DNA of 64,000 bases from Heterocephalus glaber (GCF_000247695.1 NW_004624781.1:12879468-12943467), one strand, 5' to 3'. Shown: positions 57,001 through 63,652, counted from the stretch's first letter. Program-made: numbers and translations. Notes: a model not told the origin generated them from the letters alone.

Positions 57001-60000
57001 ACTCTGAGTAGACACAGACATAACACAAATGTACCTGTGCAGTACTGAGACTGGAACTAGTGAAGGTGCAGAGGCAAAGAGAATATAACTGCCGAAGTAA
57101 GCCAAGATCAAGAGAAAGACAAGGCAGTACAACACAAAGGGAGCAGAAGGACAGAAGAGTTAGAAGACCAAGAGTTAAGAGAAAAGGATAGGTATGGATA
57201 CTCAGAAGTTTTCAGAAAGGTGCTAGAAGTTGTACAAGTTCATGCTTGAGAGCCTTCATTTTTTTTCTCTTTCCCCACCAGAGGTTAGTTTGGGCTGGCC
57301 TTGAATCCACTATGTAGACCAGGCTGGCCTCAAACTTGCAGCACTCCCACTGCCTCAGCCTCCCGAGTGCTGGGATTATAGGCCTATACCAGCATATCTG
57401 GCTAAGTTCAAATCTTCACTGGAAAGATTATTACTGACATCAGTCAAGGTATTTAACTTTCCAAGTTTCTTCATTTGTAAAATAGGGAGAGTAATGTTAA
57501 CATAAAGAATATTTAAGATTAAATAAGCTGGACATGGTAGCACATGCCGGTAATCCCAGCACTCAGGAGGCTGAGGCAGGAGGATTGCCACGAGTTCAGG
57601 GCCAGCCTGAAGCACAGACTGAGACTCTGTCTCAAAAAAACAGAAAATAATAACACACAAAAGTAACATATACGATACCTCAGCAAATTAGTACATATTA
57701 TACAGTCAATAAATACAAGTCCATTTTTATTCTGCCTACATTTTTTTCCCCAAAGAATGCAGTACTTAAAAACATTCCTGGGGGCCTCGGATTTACCTCA
57801 GTGGTTTCACCGCCTGGTGCGCAAGCGCAAGGACCCGAGTTCAATCCCCAGTACCAAAAAAAAAAAAAAGTACAAAAAAAAAAAACATTCCTGGGAAATC
57901 TCCTTAACATTGCTCAATTCTGCCTTTACAGTTCCAGAGAAGGGGAGTCCTTCCTAATCCAGATGCAAGTAATTTTCCAATCTGCCCAAGCCAAATTATA
58001 AGGATATTATAAAAGTTAAATGATATGCTATTAAAAACAGTAACTAATAAAAAATATAAGCATCTTTATTAAAAATCATGACACAGTCAATCTGTGACTA
58101 CAGGGTCTACCATGTCCCTGGTAGCAGGCAGTTATCAAGTTCTACCTCTGCACCCCTGTCCAAAAGAGAATGCTAGCACAAGGCTCAGTAAAGCAGTTGA
58201 CAGGAGAGAGCGAGATTAACTGTTTACACAAAAAATAACATGAAATAAGAGCTAACGTTATATAGTTCTTCAGGCCTGGGGGTGCAGTTCAGTGGCAGAG
58301 TACATGCCTAGAACGGCAAGGCCCTGTGTTCAAGCTGTAGCATGGGGTGGGGTACACACAGGCAGACATCTTTGTGACCTTGAGTCAGGCAACAGGCTTC
58401 TTACACATAATGAAAAAGAACAAGCAACAACAGGGAAAAAAAAAACACCCACAAAATACTTCATACTCCCATCTGAGTATACATGGTGCTCAGAAACAGA
58501 ATGGGTGTGAGCCCGGGATGTAGCTCAGTGGCACCCCACCTGCCTGGCAAGTGCAAGGTCCTGAGTTTGATTCCCTGTACCAGGGAAAAACCCAAAAGAA
58601 ATAGAATTAGTGGGTCACACGGTAACTCTACGTTGTTTGGTTTTTAACAGCACTGGGGATTGAACCTCTGCACTGAGCTACATTACCAGCCTTTCATTTT
58701 TTATTTTGAGACAGGGTCTTGTTAAGTTGCACAGACTGAGCTTAAACGTGTAATCTTCCTGCCTCAGCCTCCCAGTCTGGGATTAGACATGCCACCACCC
58801 AGCTTGTTTAACTTTTTGCAAAACATTAAAGTGTTTTCAACAGTTTTGCCATTTTTCATTACTACCAGCATTTCACCAAGACTAAATTATTCTGTTTTAT
58901 TTGTCATTTTGTAATTATAGCCTCCCTAATGGGTGCTTCATCATATTTCACTGTGGTTTGATTTGCATTTCACTAATGACCAGAGATGCTAAGTCCCTCC
59001 GCATGTGAGTCTTGAGTCATCTGTATAGCTTACTTTGAGAATAAAAAAATCTTTTTTAACCTGCGTTGCCTATGTTTTCGTGAAATTATAAGAGTTTTTA
59101 TTAGCCAGATGTGGTGGTGCACACCTGTAATCCCACCGTGAAGGTTCATGAGGTCAAACTTAACTTTTTCTTTTGTTGCTAATACATTTGGTGTGACCCA
59201 TTTAAATTTTCCCACGCTCTCTCTGATGAGCTGTAATACTTCGGTAGCTTGTAGTACAGAAAATCAAATATGAAATCATAGTCTAATTCAAATAAACACT
59301 ACTTTGTTCTCATGAGGTTTATTAAAATGTAAGAATACACTTGCTAATACAGCAAAAACTTTAAACAAAACCAATACTGCTTTTCCTAACAAACGTCATG
59401 ATGAAACGCATGCCTGTAATCTCAGCACTCTGGGAGGCTAACACAGAAAGATCACAAATTCTAGTCAAACTTGGCAACTCAACAAGACCTTAACTCAAAA
59501 CAAAAAATTTTAAGAAGGCTGAGAGTATAGCTCAATGTGAAAGCTCTATCAATTCCCAGTACATCCAAAAAAAAGCCATGACCAGAAGTTCTGCAAACAA
59601 ACGTTTTCACATACCTCCTATAGAAGTACCAGTTGTACTGTTGCTTGTAAGAGTAGGTGAAGTCTCTGATACTGTGGAAGGTTGGCTACTGGTGACAGCT
59701 GAAACAGTATCAGAGGCCTGCTCAGAGGTAGATGGATTTGAATTGTTAACGGAAGCACTAGTAGTTTGTGATTCCATTCTCACAGAAGTGGTTGGTACTA
59801 CAGTAGGTTCTATAAAACATAAAACATCTACTTAGTATTTACAACAGATTAAATACAGGGTTATAGTTTAATCCAACCTAACATTCTTATGATAATTACT
59901 AAAATAAGCAAACGTTAAAAATATAAACTCTCGGGCTGGGGATTTAGCTCAGTGGTTCCGCCACCTGCCTCGCAAGCACAAGGTCCCGAGTTCGATCCAC

Positions 60001-61240
60001 GGCTTCAANNNNNNNNNNNNNNNNNNNNNNNNNNNNNNNNNNNNNNNNNNNNNNNNNNNNNNNNNNNNNNNNNNNNNNNNNNNNNNNNNNNNNNNNNNNN
60101 NNNNNNNNAAACCTCTCTAATAAGTATAAAATGGAGCAAAGAAAACTTTCATGAAGTTAAGGTAATAGCCACTGTGTTCTCTCTTGCATGGTGCCCCTCC
60201 CTCACACTGCAGAGTATACTTCTTCTCCTACATTTATTTGGCTCATACTAACTCTGCAGAGCTTTTTTCCTACCTTTAATAAAATTTTGCTACCATTAAA
60301 AAAAAAGTTAAAATGCCAACAGTAAACCGACATGTTCCTAAAATATGATTATTTCATTAAAAAATTCGAACACAGCCGGGGATTTAGCTCAGTGGTTCTG
60401 GCGCCTGCCTCCCAAGCACAAGGTCCCGAGTTCAGTCCCTGGTACCAAAAAGAAAAAAAAAAATTCTAATACACACATACATAATCTACTAATTTAGGTG
60501 AATAAAAAGTTTCTCAGATAACTAAGTTTCCTGACCCACCATAAAGAAGAAAAAACAAAAAGTAACAGATCTTCTGCTACACAGTCACAGGCTGTCAAGA
60601 CAGTGTTACAAACTGCACCCAGCTTTCTGAATTCCAAGCTCAGACTGCCTGGACAGCAATTCTGATTTTACGGTTACAATATGACTATGGATAAATTATT
60701 TACCCACTCCCTGCATCTGCACCTGTAGAACTGGGAAAGGATTAGAATCTTCTCCACAGAAGCCTGAGGACAAATGAGTTCGCATCTGCAATGGGCCTCA
60801 AACACTGCCTGCACACACAGCAATCGCTTCATCATCATTAGCTATGATTTTTAATATCTACTTTAATCTCATTTCCATGCTTATTTGCAAAAATAGTTTT
60901 TGGTAATGTAAATAAATGTTACACAAAAAAGTTAGATATTGCTATTTATCAGTTTTCTAGTAAAAAATTAAATTATGAGTAAGTTAAACTACAAATATCG
61001 GATTACAAAGTGGCTGCTTAAGATATTTAATTTTACCAAATTCCCTTCAAAATTATACAATGCGACACCCACTCACCGTCTTCATCAACAGTGAGATCCA
61101 CCACCTCTGCTGCACTCTGCCTCAGGGGCTGTATCACAGTAGAAACCCTACTGCGGCTCCGGGGCTCCTGTGCTCTACCAGTGTGGGAGCCTGAACCTTG
61201 ACTCCAATGAGATCTGGAGTGTCCAAGGGTTGAACGAGAC
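32740..61240 (-). CDS. RNF111: RNF111/Arkadia E3 ligase, last eleven exons
   Basis: Nuclear RING-H2 ubiquitin ligase that degrades SMAD7, SKI and SnoN to enhance TGF-beta/Nodal signalling and also acts as a SUMO-targeted ligase. Eleven exons join in phase and end at a TGA at 34269-34271. In order they encode an SR-rich stretch with [12 protein letters not shown], Ser/Thr-rich disorder, His/Pro-rich segments including a seven-His run, the NRG/TIER motif ([11 protein letters not shown]), and a C-terminal RING-H2 with [13 protein letters not shown] and C-P-I-C. The protein ends [12 protein letters not shown], as in human. N-terminal exons are beyond the right edge. Introns hold many SINEs and two N gaps, but no exon is broken. 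Confidence 0.96.
32758..32763 (-). promoter_or_regulatory. Candidate RNF111 poly(A) signal AATAAA
   Basis: AATAAA on the gene strand at the lower end of the SINE-free block. Alternative AATAAA hexamers lie at 33162-33167 and 33219-33224. Which is used cannot be decided here. Confidence 0.45.
34269..34386 (-). CDS. RNF111: RNF111 last coding exon, RING-H2 and stop
   Basis: 38 codons: [16 protein letters not shown], then [22 protein letters not shown] and TGA. It supplies Cys, His, His, Cys, Cys, Cys of the C3H2C3 RING, including the Trp-containing E2-binding face. Acceptor ATGACAG. Confidence 0.98.
34387..35049 (-). other. RNF111: RNF111 last intron, AT-rich
   Basis: No feature apart from splice signals at both ends; the B1 follows at 35050. 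Confidence 0.5.
35050..35158 (-). repeat. B1 SINE
   Basis: CTGAGACAGTATTTCACTAA to CACCACCACACCC; in an RNF111 intron, sense with the gene. Confidence 0.75.
35477..35580 (-). CDS. RNF111: RNF111 exon, first half of RING-H2
   Basis: RKLHCKQD, then an acidic [10 protein letters not shown], then [15 protein letters not shown]. It supplies the first two zinc ligands (C-x2-C). The donor GTAACT splits the Arg codon after GEDV. Confidence 0.97.
36277..36368 (+). repeat. ID SINE with 16-bp TSD
   Basis: AAAAATAATGTCATTG on both sides. Middle region shortened (GCTGCGCAAGGTCC). Confidence 0.93.
36471..36566 (-). CDS. RNF111: RNF111 NRG/TIER exon
   Basis: 32 codons: [10 protein letters not shown], then [20 protein letters not shown]. 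The NRG and TIER motifs are shared with the Arkadia paralogue RNF165/ARK2C and are needed for substrate or ubiquitin engagement next to the RING. Acceptor TTTCAG, donor GTAAGG. Confidence 0.97.
36598..36690 (+). repeat. ID SINE 30 bp upstream of an RNF111 exon
   Basis: Near-consensus, CCGCCGCCTGCCTCGCAAG. It sits in the intron just 5' (gene sense) of the NRG/TIER exon, antisense to the gene, about 30 bp from the acceptor. Confidence 0.92.
36895..37045 (+). repeat. Long-form B1 SINE
   Basis: Two units, GCCAGCCTAGCCTACATGG and GCCAGGCTGAGGTACACAG, separated by TGAATTCAAG. Confidence 0.88.
37266..37345 (-). repeat. ID SINE
   Basis: Tail side mutated to GGGGAGGGGGATCGAACT; AGTTCTA borders. Confidence 0.85.
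37764..37848 (-). repeat. ID SINE with TSD
   Basis: GAAGCAGTATT on both sides; 150 bp from an RNF111 exon. Confidence 0.9.
38002..38094 (-). CDS. RNF111: RNF111 exon ([10 protein letters not shown])
   Basis: 31 codons, [14 protein letters not shown] to [10 protein letters not shown], phase 0 at both ends. Highly conserved in Arkadia. Acceptor AAATAG, donor GTATGT. Confidence 0.96.
38277..38415 (-). repeat. B1+ID composite
   Basis: TGCTGGGAGTTAAATGCAGG of the ID; TGAGAGGATCTTGCTAAGTT of the B1. Confidence 0.62.
38550..38763 (+). repeat. B1 fragment plus ID SINE
   Basis: Old B1 (38550-38660) then ID (38669-38763, GCTGCACAAGCG type) bordered by AAGAGAT. Confidence 0.82.
38769..38792 (+). repeat. 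(GAT)n microsatellite
   Basis: Eight tandem units directly after the A-tail of an ID SINE; the tail plus flanking GAT may have seeded it. Confidence 0.9.
38810..39075 (+). repeat. Long-form B1 plus ID SINE
   Basis: B1 with GCCGGGCGTGG start and duplicated middle (38810-38946), then ID (38986-39075) bordered by AAAAGAAATC. Confidence 0.88.
39174..39340 (+). repeat. B1+ID composite (B1-dID-like)
   Basis: Linker TATTCTAAAATATAGGG and a degenerate ID ending TTCAATCCCTAGTAC. Confidence 0.68.
39397..39479 (+). repeat. ID SINE
   Basis: TTTAGCTCAGTGCCATAGCGCC, one base short in the A box region; 11-A tail; abuts L1. Confidence 0.88.
39480..40568 (+). mobile_element. L1 ORF2 3' end plus G/A-rich 3'UTR
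   Basis: ORF2 C-terminal sequence (39480-40240), then a purine-rich 3'UTR with G-runs (40320-40450) and a terminal part shared with 50544-50641, 54807-55062 and 62760-62925. Interrupted by B1 at 39714-39866. Confidence 0.8.
39714..39866 (+). repeat. Long-form B1 in L1, with TSD
   Basis: AACAAATGCTAGTG before, GCAAATGCTGGTGG after. Both internal units present. Confidence 0.9.
40570..40669 (+). repeat. ID SINE with 17-bp TSD, A box destroyed
   Basis: AAAAAACGAAACAGCAA borders. GGGGATTTTGTGGTGG replaces the usual A box, so this copy could hardly be a pol III source gene. Confidence 0.93.
40800..40990 (-). repeat. B1+ID composite
   Basis: Shortened ID (CCCTAGTACTGAGGCACTCC), then B1 with GAGACAAGGTCTCCCTAATT. 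Confidence 0.65.
41015..41625 (+). mobile_element. Possible DNA transposon remnant
   Basis: Starts CAGTCAGTCTTCATTATTTG and ends GAAGGTTAACTGCA, with CTGTATTTCCCATAAGCGG near the end, in the style of old Tigger elements. No other support. Confidence 0.35.
41730..41862 (-). repeat. Long-form B1 SINE
   Basis: Two antisense units, CAGCTGGTCTTGAACTCAC and AGTCTGGCCTTGAGTTTGC. Confidence 0.82.
42106..42196 (-). repeat. ID SINE with TSD
   Basis: CACAAGTRTATCTTT borders. Confidence 0.92.
42640..42980 (+). other. GC-rich open frame in an RNF111 intron
   Basis: 112 codons antisense to RNF111, in a locally GC-rich island (42760-42960) next to an ID remnant. Contains [20 protein letters not shown]. 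No family recognised; could be a pseudogene scrap or an unlisted repeat. Confidence 0.25.
43305..43425 (-). CDS. RNF111: RNF111 exon ([15 protein letters not shown])
   Basis: 40 codons, ending [10 protein letters not shown], with the His-rich [12 protein letters not shown]. Human has a closely similar block before [10 protein letters not shown]. Acceptor TTGTCAG, donor GTAACG. The intron downstream is 5.2 kb and holds an L1 3' end. Confidence 0.94.
44146..44262 (+). repeat. B1 SINE, 5'-truncated
   Basis: Starts at CACACCTCTAGTCCCAGCAC; keeps the duplicated middle. Confidence 0.82.
44270..44430 (+). mobile_element. Old L1 3' end
   Basis: Resembles the 18890-19400 element: GAGGTGATGGATAC, later acaatgcatacatgtaccaa. 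Diverged and short. Confidence 0.5.
44651..44776 (-). CDS. RNF111: RNF111 126-bp exon
   Basis: [20 protein letters not shown] through RQAPERSA plus a Trp codon split across the junction. The donor GTCAGT is non-optimal. The length is a multiple of three, so skipping would remove 42 residues in frame. Confidence 0.95.
45071..45170 (+). repeat. B1+ID composite, 5'-truncated
   Basis: Only CTTAGTGAGACCATG of B1, linker CAAAATAAAATAG, then a classic ID with AATGCAGCTCAGTGCAG. Confidence 0.62.
45317..45590 (-). repeat. B1+ID composite split by a young ID
   Basis: Classic ID (45317-45390) and B1 (45484-45588) in minus sense, separated by the plus-strand ID at 45405 that inserted between them. Confidence 0.68.
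45405..45482 (+). repeat. ID SINE with TSD, 3' end lost
   Basis: AAAAATTTGAG borders. Ends GTTCGATCC(A)8, so CCGGTACC is missing. Confidence 0.9.
45614..45735 (+). repeat. B1 SINE, short form
   Basis: GCCGCGCATGGTGGCACATG start; ends CCCTATCAGAGAGAGAG without an A-tail. Confidence 0.85.
45762..45839 (-). repeat. ID SINE
   Basis: TTTTGGTACCAGGGATCAAA to TAAATTCCCAGCCC; adjacent to a B1. Confidence 0.9.
46110..46292 (+). repeat. Long-form B1 with TSD
   Basis: TAGATCCTG on both sides; tail rich in CAAA units. Confidence 0.85.
46556..46656 (+). repeat. ID SINE with TSD
   Basis: AATTTCCAR borders; (AAAT)n tail. Confidence 0.9.
46626..46656 (+). repeat. (AAAT)n microsatellite in an ID tail
   Basis: Six AAAT units replace the plain A-tail of the ID SINE at 46556. 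Confidence 0.9.
46661..46880 (+). repeat. B1 then classic-type ID
   Basis: B1 (46661-46795) and an ID of the classic class (46823-46880, TCTTGCCTAGCATGTGCAAG). Confidence 0.72.
46987..47332 (-). CDS. RNF111: RNF111 His/Pro-rich exon
   Basis: 114 codons plus split ends, starting [18 protein letters not shown] and ending RRRMMQHP. Dense in His, Pro and Gln, with basic [13 protein letters not shown] at the end. The donor CCAAC|GTACGC departs strongly from consensus beyond GT, yet phase to the next exon is perfect. Confidence 0.95.
47494..47585 (-). repeat. ID SINE with TSD
   Basis: TACAACATGTTTTT borders. Confidence 0.92.
47779..47869 (+). repeat. ID SINE running into a gap
   Basis: GGCCAGGGATTAAGCTCAG; its A-tail is the last sequence before the N run. 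Confidence 0.9.
47870..48405. other. Assembly gap, 536 N
   Basis: The run of N begins inside the A-tail of an ID SINE and ends at the last bases of another ID SINE (CCCAGGTACC). It lies in an RNF111 intron. The odd length suggests an estimated gap. Confidence 0.99.
48937..49240 (+). repeat. B1 + ID + ID cluster
   Basis: B1 (48937-49055) and IDs at 49070-49147 and 49159-49240. AAAAAATAAAAACAGGG occurs before each ID, marking the TSD of the first. Confidence 0.88.
49415..49490 (-). repeat. B1 remnant
   Basis: CAATCCTCCTGCCTCAGCC with little else preserved. Confidence 0.5.
49828..49945 (+). repeat. B1 SINE, short form
   Basis: CAGGTATGGTGGCACAGAC; only one middle unit. Confidence 0.82.
50046..50304 (-). 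CDS. RNF111: RNF111 exon with NAGNAG acceptor
   Basis: Encodes (Q)[15 protein letters not shown] to CRHYMPPP plus a split Tyr codon. The acceptor reads TAGCAG, so splicing can start at 50304 (one extra Gln, as in the human protein I recall) or at 50301. Contains a penta-Ala and a [10 protein letters not shown] stretch. Donor GTAAGT. Confidence 0.95.
50544..50641 (+). mobile_element. Very short 5'-truncated L1 insertion
   Basis: About 100 bp of the L1 3' terminus with an A-tail, flanked by an 18-bp direct repeat GAAAATTGAACTGGTTTT at 50526-50543 and 50642-50659. A complete retrotransposition footprint. Confidence 0.85.
50682..50766 (-). repeat. ID SINE with 15-bp TSD
   Basis: CTAAAGTCAATTTTT borders; 40 bp from the short L1 insertion. 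Confidence 0.93.
50812..50899 (+). repeat. ID SINE
   Basis: A box changed to TTTAGGCCAGTGG; GCTGCGCAAGTG middle. Confidence 0.88.
51320..51500 (+). mobile_element. Old L1 3' end
   Basis: TGTAGGGTAACTATAG and the following TTTCAAAATAACTAGAA are typical of L1M 3' ends. Degenerate, with no visible flanking duplication. Confidence 0.5.
51537..51622 (-). repeat. ID SINE with TSD
   Basis: TAAATTTTTT borders; GGAGGGGGTACC at the tail side. Confidence 0.88.
51780..52690. other. RNF111 intron, nothing recognised
   Basis: Besides a B1 scrap near 52230, no feature seen. Confidence 0.4.
52230..52295 (-). repeat. B1 remnant
   Basis: CAGGCTGGCCTTGAACTTTC only. Confidence 0.6.
52699..53075 (+). repeat. 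Two B1 SINEs
   Basis: Copies at 52699-52805 and 52962-53075; the second ends TGTTCCAAAATTAAAAAG, a composite-style linker without ID. Confidence 0.78.
53560..53755 (-). repeat. B1+ID composite (B1-dID-like)
   Basis: GGGATTGAACCCAAGGCC of the ID and GAGACAGGGTCTCATTAAAT of the B1; the best-preserved composite. About 210 bp downstream of the RNF111 His-rich exon. Confidence 0.75.
53967..54286 (-). CDS. RNF111: RNF111 His-rich exon
   Basis: 106 codons, from [10 protein letters not shown] to TSYHDQ, with [16 protein letters not shown] and a run of seven His encoded by a CAC/CAT microsatellite (plus-strand GGT repeat near 54091-54117). The acceptor TCTTAAG has an A before the AG, so it is weaker than most. 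Donor GTATGT. Confidence 0.95.
54091..54117 (-). repeat. RNF111: Coding trinucleotide repeat (poly-His)
   Basis: Plus strand GGT units, read as CAC/CAT for seven consecutive His in the RNF111 exon. Confidence 0.92.
54807..55062 (+). mobile_element. 5'-truncated L1 insertion (3'UTR only)
   Basis: G/A-rich 3'UTR with GGGAAGG/GGAGGGGG runs and a terminal CAATAAAATAATTT. Flanked by AAAATAAGCAGTGATRA at 54790-54806 and 55063-55079 (16 of 17 identical), so young on the scale of this locus. Confidence 0.88.
55334..55735 (+). repeat. B1, B1 and classic-type ID
   Basis: Old B1 with CAAAATAAAAT linker (55334-55445), younger B1 (55449-55568), ID with GTGGTAGAGAACTC and a duplicated middle (55613-55735). 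Confidence 0.75.
55740..56370. other. RNF111 intron, nothing recognised
   Basis: Unique-looking intron sequence; one open frame of 87 codons without recognisable features. Confidence 0.4.
56375..56485 (+). repeat. L2/MIR-type 3' end
   Basis: GTAAGCTCTATTAGCATC, then CCAGTGCCTAGAGTAATGC and a terminal TTGAATGAATGAA. Confidence 0.55.
56624..56755 (+). repeat. Long-form B1 SINE
   Basis: GTACCGGGTGAAGTGAC start; both middle units; C-rich tail CCTCCCACCTCC. Confidence 0.82.
57285..57405 (-). repeat. Long-form B1 SINE
   Basis: GGGCTGGCCTTGAATCCAC and AGGCTGGCCTCAAACTTGC. Confidence 0.82.
57425..57525 (+). repeat. MIR fragment
   Basis: GTATTTAACTTTCCAAG and CATTTGTAAAATAGGG are the MIR core region. 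Confidence 0.65.
57528..57640 (+). repeat. B1 SINE, short form
   Basis: Inserted after a MIR fragment; GCCAGCCTGAAGCACAGAC unit. Confidence 0.85.
57782..57884 (+). repeat. ID SINE with 15-bp TSD
   Basis: AAAAACATTCCTGGG on both sides. A box TTTACCTCAGTGG carries G to C. Confidence 0.92.
58271..58590 (+). repeat. Classic-type and young-type ID
   Basis: 58271-58350 has GTGCAGTTCAGTGGCAGAG and an eroded B box; 58511-58587 has ATGTAGCTCAGTGGCACC and an intact one. Confidence 0.75.
58648..58803 (-). repeat. B1+ID composite
   Basis: CACTGGGGATTGAACCTC of the ID, internally deleted; GAGACAGGGTCTTGTTAAGT of the B1. Confidence 0.68.
59105..59142 (+). repeat. B1 5' fragment
   Basis: GCCAGATGTGGTGGTGCACA to TAATCCCACC only. 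Confidence 0.65.
59396..59572 (+). repeat. B1+ID composite (B1-dID-like)
   Basis: B1 without the first 20 bp, then ID part GAGTATAGCTCAATGTG ending CAATTCCCAGTAC. Confidence 0.65.
59615..59809 (-). CDS. RNF111: RNF111 Ser/Thr-rich exon
   Basis: 64 codons from PTVVPTTSV to STTGTSIG, almost entirely Ser, Thr, Ala, Val and Asn and predicted disordered. Acceptor TTATAG, donor GTATGT. At 195 bp, skipping it would keep the frame. It completes the acidic VDEDE of the preceding exon. Confidence 0.95.
59936..60008 (+). repeat. ID SINE cut by a gap
   Basis: Near-consensus up to GTTCGATCCACGGCTTCAA, then N. Confidence 0.9.
60009..60108. other. Assembly gap, exactly 100 N
   Basis: A round 100-N placeholder, so the true size is unknown. 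It begins right after the B-box end of an ID SINE. Lies in the RNF111 intron between the SIM exon and the Ser/Thr-rich exon. Confidence 0.99.
60374..60461 (+). repeat. ID SINE with TSD
   Basis: AAATTCGAACACA before, AAATTCTAATACA after. GGCGCCTGCCTCCCAAG middle. Confidence 0.9.
60640..60855 (+). repeat. MIR, long copy
   Basis: AGACTGCCTGGACAGCAATT, ATATGACTATGGATAAATTA, GTAGAACTGGGAAAGG and a terminal ATCATTAGCTATG align in order with MIR. Confidence 0.65.
61077..61240 (-). CDS. RNF111: RNF111 exon with SUMO-interacting motif
   Basis: 54 codons plus split ends: [15 protein letters not shown] then [15 protein letters not shown] and [17 protein letters not shown] followed by acidic residues is one of the SIMs that let Arkadia bind polySUMO. 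Acceptor TTTAAG, donor GTGAGT. This is the most 5' exon recognisable in the window. Confidence 0.95.
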
Positions 61241-61379
61241 CTTAAATGATACAAATATTAAACTAGTAGACATAAGTAAACAGCAAACATTCAGTCAACA
61301 CAGAAATCAGTAAGCTATTTTCACAAAACAACTTCGTGCAAAACTTCTCCAAAGAAATAATAGCAACAGAATTAAAAAC

Positions 61380-61432
61380 TGATTGGCACAATGCCTGACA
61401 CTCAGTAAACACTGCTCAATGAAGGAAGGCAT
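61380..61432 (+). repeat. L2/MIR terminal fragment
   Basis: GCACAATGCCTGACACTCAG then TAAACACTGCTCAATG. Short and diverged. Confidence 0.45.
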
Positions 61433-61506
61433 CACCAACCTACTGACCAAAGAATTTAAGAAATTCGATGTTAGACCAAACATAGTATAAAATACACGAT
61501 GCTAAG

Positions 61507-61645
61507 TCAGGTGTGGTAGTGCACACCTGTAATCCCAGCACTTAAAAGGTTGAGGCAGGAGGACTGCTTCAAATTCGAGGCCAGCATGGGCTACATAGTG
61601 AGTTCAAGGCCAGTCCGAAGGACATAATGAGACCCTTTCTCAAAA
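61507..61645 (+). repeat. Long-form B1 SINE
   Basis: Both middle units, the second diverged (GCCAGTCCGAAGGACATA). Confidence 0.85.
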
Positions 61646-61864
61646 ACAAACAAAAAACCCCACAAGATTCTGTTGCAAGAAGGCTGCTCTCTCTTTAATA
61701 TTTAGTTTGTATATTCATGGAGATTATAATCACTTATTTATACCTTATGGTAATTCCTTAAATTATTCATTATTCATAATAAAGGAATTTAAAAACACAC
61801 TACACACTATAATGCCCACATTACCTCTTATGCTATCCCAGGATGGTTTTACAAAACATGACTA

Positions 61865-61954
61865 GGGGATGGGGATTTAGCTCAGTCACCCTGCACCTGC
61901 CTCGAAAGTGCAAGGTCCTGAGTTCGACCACCGGGACCACAAAAAAAAAAAAAA
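61865..61954 (+). repeat. ID SINE
   Basis: TTTAGCTCAGTCACCCTGC; tail after CCGGGACCAC, so GTACC is mutated. Confidence 0.85.
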
Positions 61955-62170
61955 GACTGGGAATCCTAAGCAGAGCTAAGCTTCTGGTATGGTCCTATGA
62001 GAATACAAAGAACTAAACGGGCACCAGAGAGATTTCCTGAGGTTACCAGAGATGAGGATACTATTGCTAGTTTTAATTTGGTAGCCAAAAGAAACATCAC
62101 TTTTTTGAGCTCCTTCATGCTGTTAAACCACATGATCATGAAGTATAAACACCTAACATTTAGCATCTTT

Positions 62171-62256
62171 TTTTATTTTTTTGGTACCAGGGATCAAACT
62201 CGGGTCCTTGTGCTTGCGAGGCAAGCGGTGGAACCACTGCGCTAAATCCCCGGCCC
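62171..62256 (-). repeat. ID SINE with TSD
   Basis: CATTTAKCATCTTTT on both sides. Confidence 0.92.
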
Positions 62257-62759
62257 ATTTATCATCTTTTAAGAGCACAGTATCATACAGTTCTAAGATA
62301 CTTGCAGAAATATTATTTGAAGGATTCATACTGATCTGGACAGAATATATACAGGGATAGTACAAGAATAGGCAGTCCTAAGACTCCGGGAGGAAAAATA
62401 AATCTGTTTTAGAAAGGTGAGATCAATAAAACAAATGCTTCTGCAGTATGTGTCCCTGCTGCTTAAGTAGAACACAGAGCTGCACAACCTCACTGTCTGC
62501 ATGTGGGGGACGGGAGCAGAAGATGCACAGCTATCGGAGGCTGAGCTTGAGCATCACAAAAGAAGCCTCAAGTTCAAGGTGGGCTGAAAATGTCCTCAGC
62601 AAGTACACAACACATAAGTTTAACAAGGCGTTGATACTCTAAAGTGAAATCTCAAGAAGCCAGAGTACTAAGTTTGTGATACAACAAGTACAGGAAGAAA
62701 TGTGCAGCTTGGACCATCATGGTAAACAAGTATCTCAGGATAAAATGGTTTTGTACAAT

Positions 62760-62930
62760 GAGACAGATGATCATTAAAAAGGCCTTCGAAGGGAAGAGGG
62801 GTTGAAGGGTTAGAAGGTGAATGGGAAAGAAAGAAGCAGCAAGATATATCATGTACAGGAACTTAGCTTCCTATAATGAATGTTGTCATTACGTATATAT
62901 ATAAATATGTCCCAATAAAAAATGCCTGTG
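62760..62930 (+). mobile_element. L1 3' end, same family
   Basis: Shorter G/A-rich section and the shared terminal block with ATCATGTACAGGAA and CCCAATAAAAAATG. No convincing flanking duplication seen. Confidence 0.65.
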
Positions 62931-63148
62931 AAGCCAAGAGTCTGCAATGACAACTGGTACTCTTGTGAAAGCTTCACAGGATGTCCGAACTGCAAATATG
63001 GTACTGTATGGAGCACTGGCAAGAAACCTTGATATATGAGGAACACTATCACAGAGGCCTTAGTGGTCACTATTAGTAGCAACTGTGAAACAAATAAGTC
63101 TTCCCTTAAATACAAAGAGCCAAAAGCCAGATACACAGTGACAAAGAT

Positions 63149-63270
63149 AAGGCCAGGCTTCTTGGGGCAGGCTTATAATCCCAGCCCTCAGAAGGCTGGT
63201 ACAGGAGGACTGCTTGAGTTTTAGGCCAGCCTGGGCAACATAGTGAGTTCAAGGCCAGCATGAACTACTA
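63149..63270 (+). repeat. B1 left of the polypurine tract
   Basis: GGCCAGCCTGGGCAACATAG and GGCCAGCATGAACTAC units; its A/G-rich tail grades into the GA tract. Confidence 0.75.
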
Positions 63271-63295
63271 CAAAGTGAGACGTGATACTTTTGAA

Positions 63296-63652
63296 AAAGA
63301 GACAGAAAAAAAGGAGAAAGGGAGAGGCAAGGTGAGGGGAGGGGGAGGGGGAGGAGGGAGAGGGAAAGAGAGGAGAGGAGAGAAAAGGAGGGGAGAAAGG
63401 GAGAGGGAGGAGGGAAGAGAGGAGAGAGAGGCGGGAGGAGAGGGGAGAAAGGAGGGAGAAGAGAGGAGAGGGGGAAGGAGGGAGAGAGGAGAGGAGGGGA
63501 GAGGAGGGGAGAGAGGGGGAGAGAGGGGAGGGGAGAGAGGCGAGAAAGAGGAAGGAGGAAGAGGAAGGGAGGGGGAAGGAGAGAAGAGAGGGAACAGAGA
63601 GTGGAGAGTAGAGAAAGAGGAGAGAGGAGAGAGGAGAGAGAGATGAGAGAGA
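63296..63652 (+). repeat. 350-bp polypurine (GA/GGGA) tract
   Basis: Almost uninterrupted purines with only scattered pyrimidines. B1 sequence lies on the left (63149-63270) and a B1 3' fragment on the right (63660-63715). Lies in an RNF111 intron; the transcribed strand is C/T-rich. Confidence 0.95.

Noticed and set aside
59578..59835. 85-codon plus-strand frame
   Set aside because: Antisense shadow of the Ser/Thr-rich RNF111 exon.
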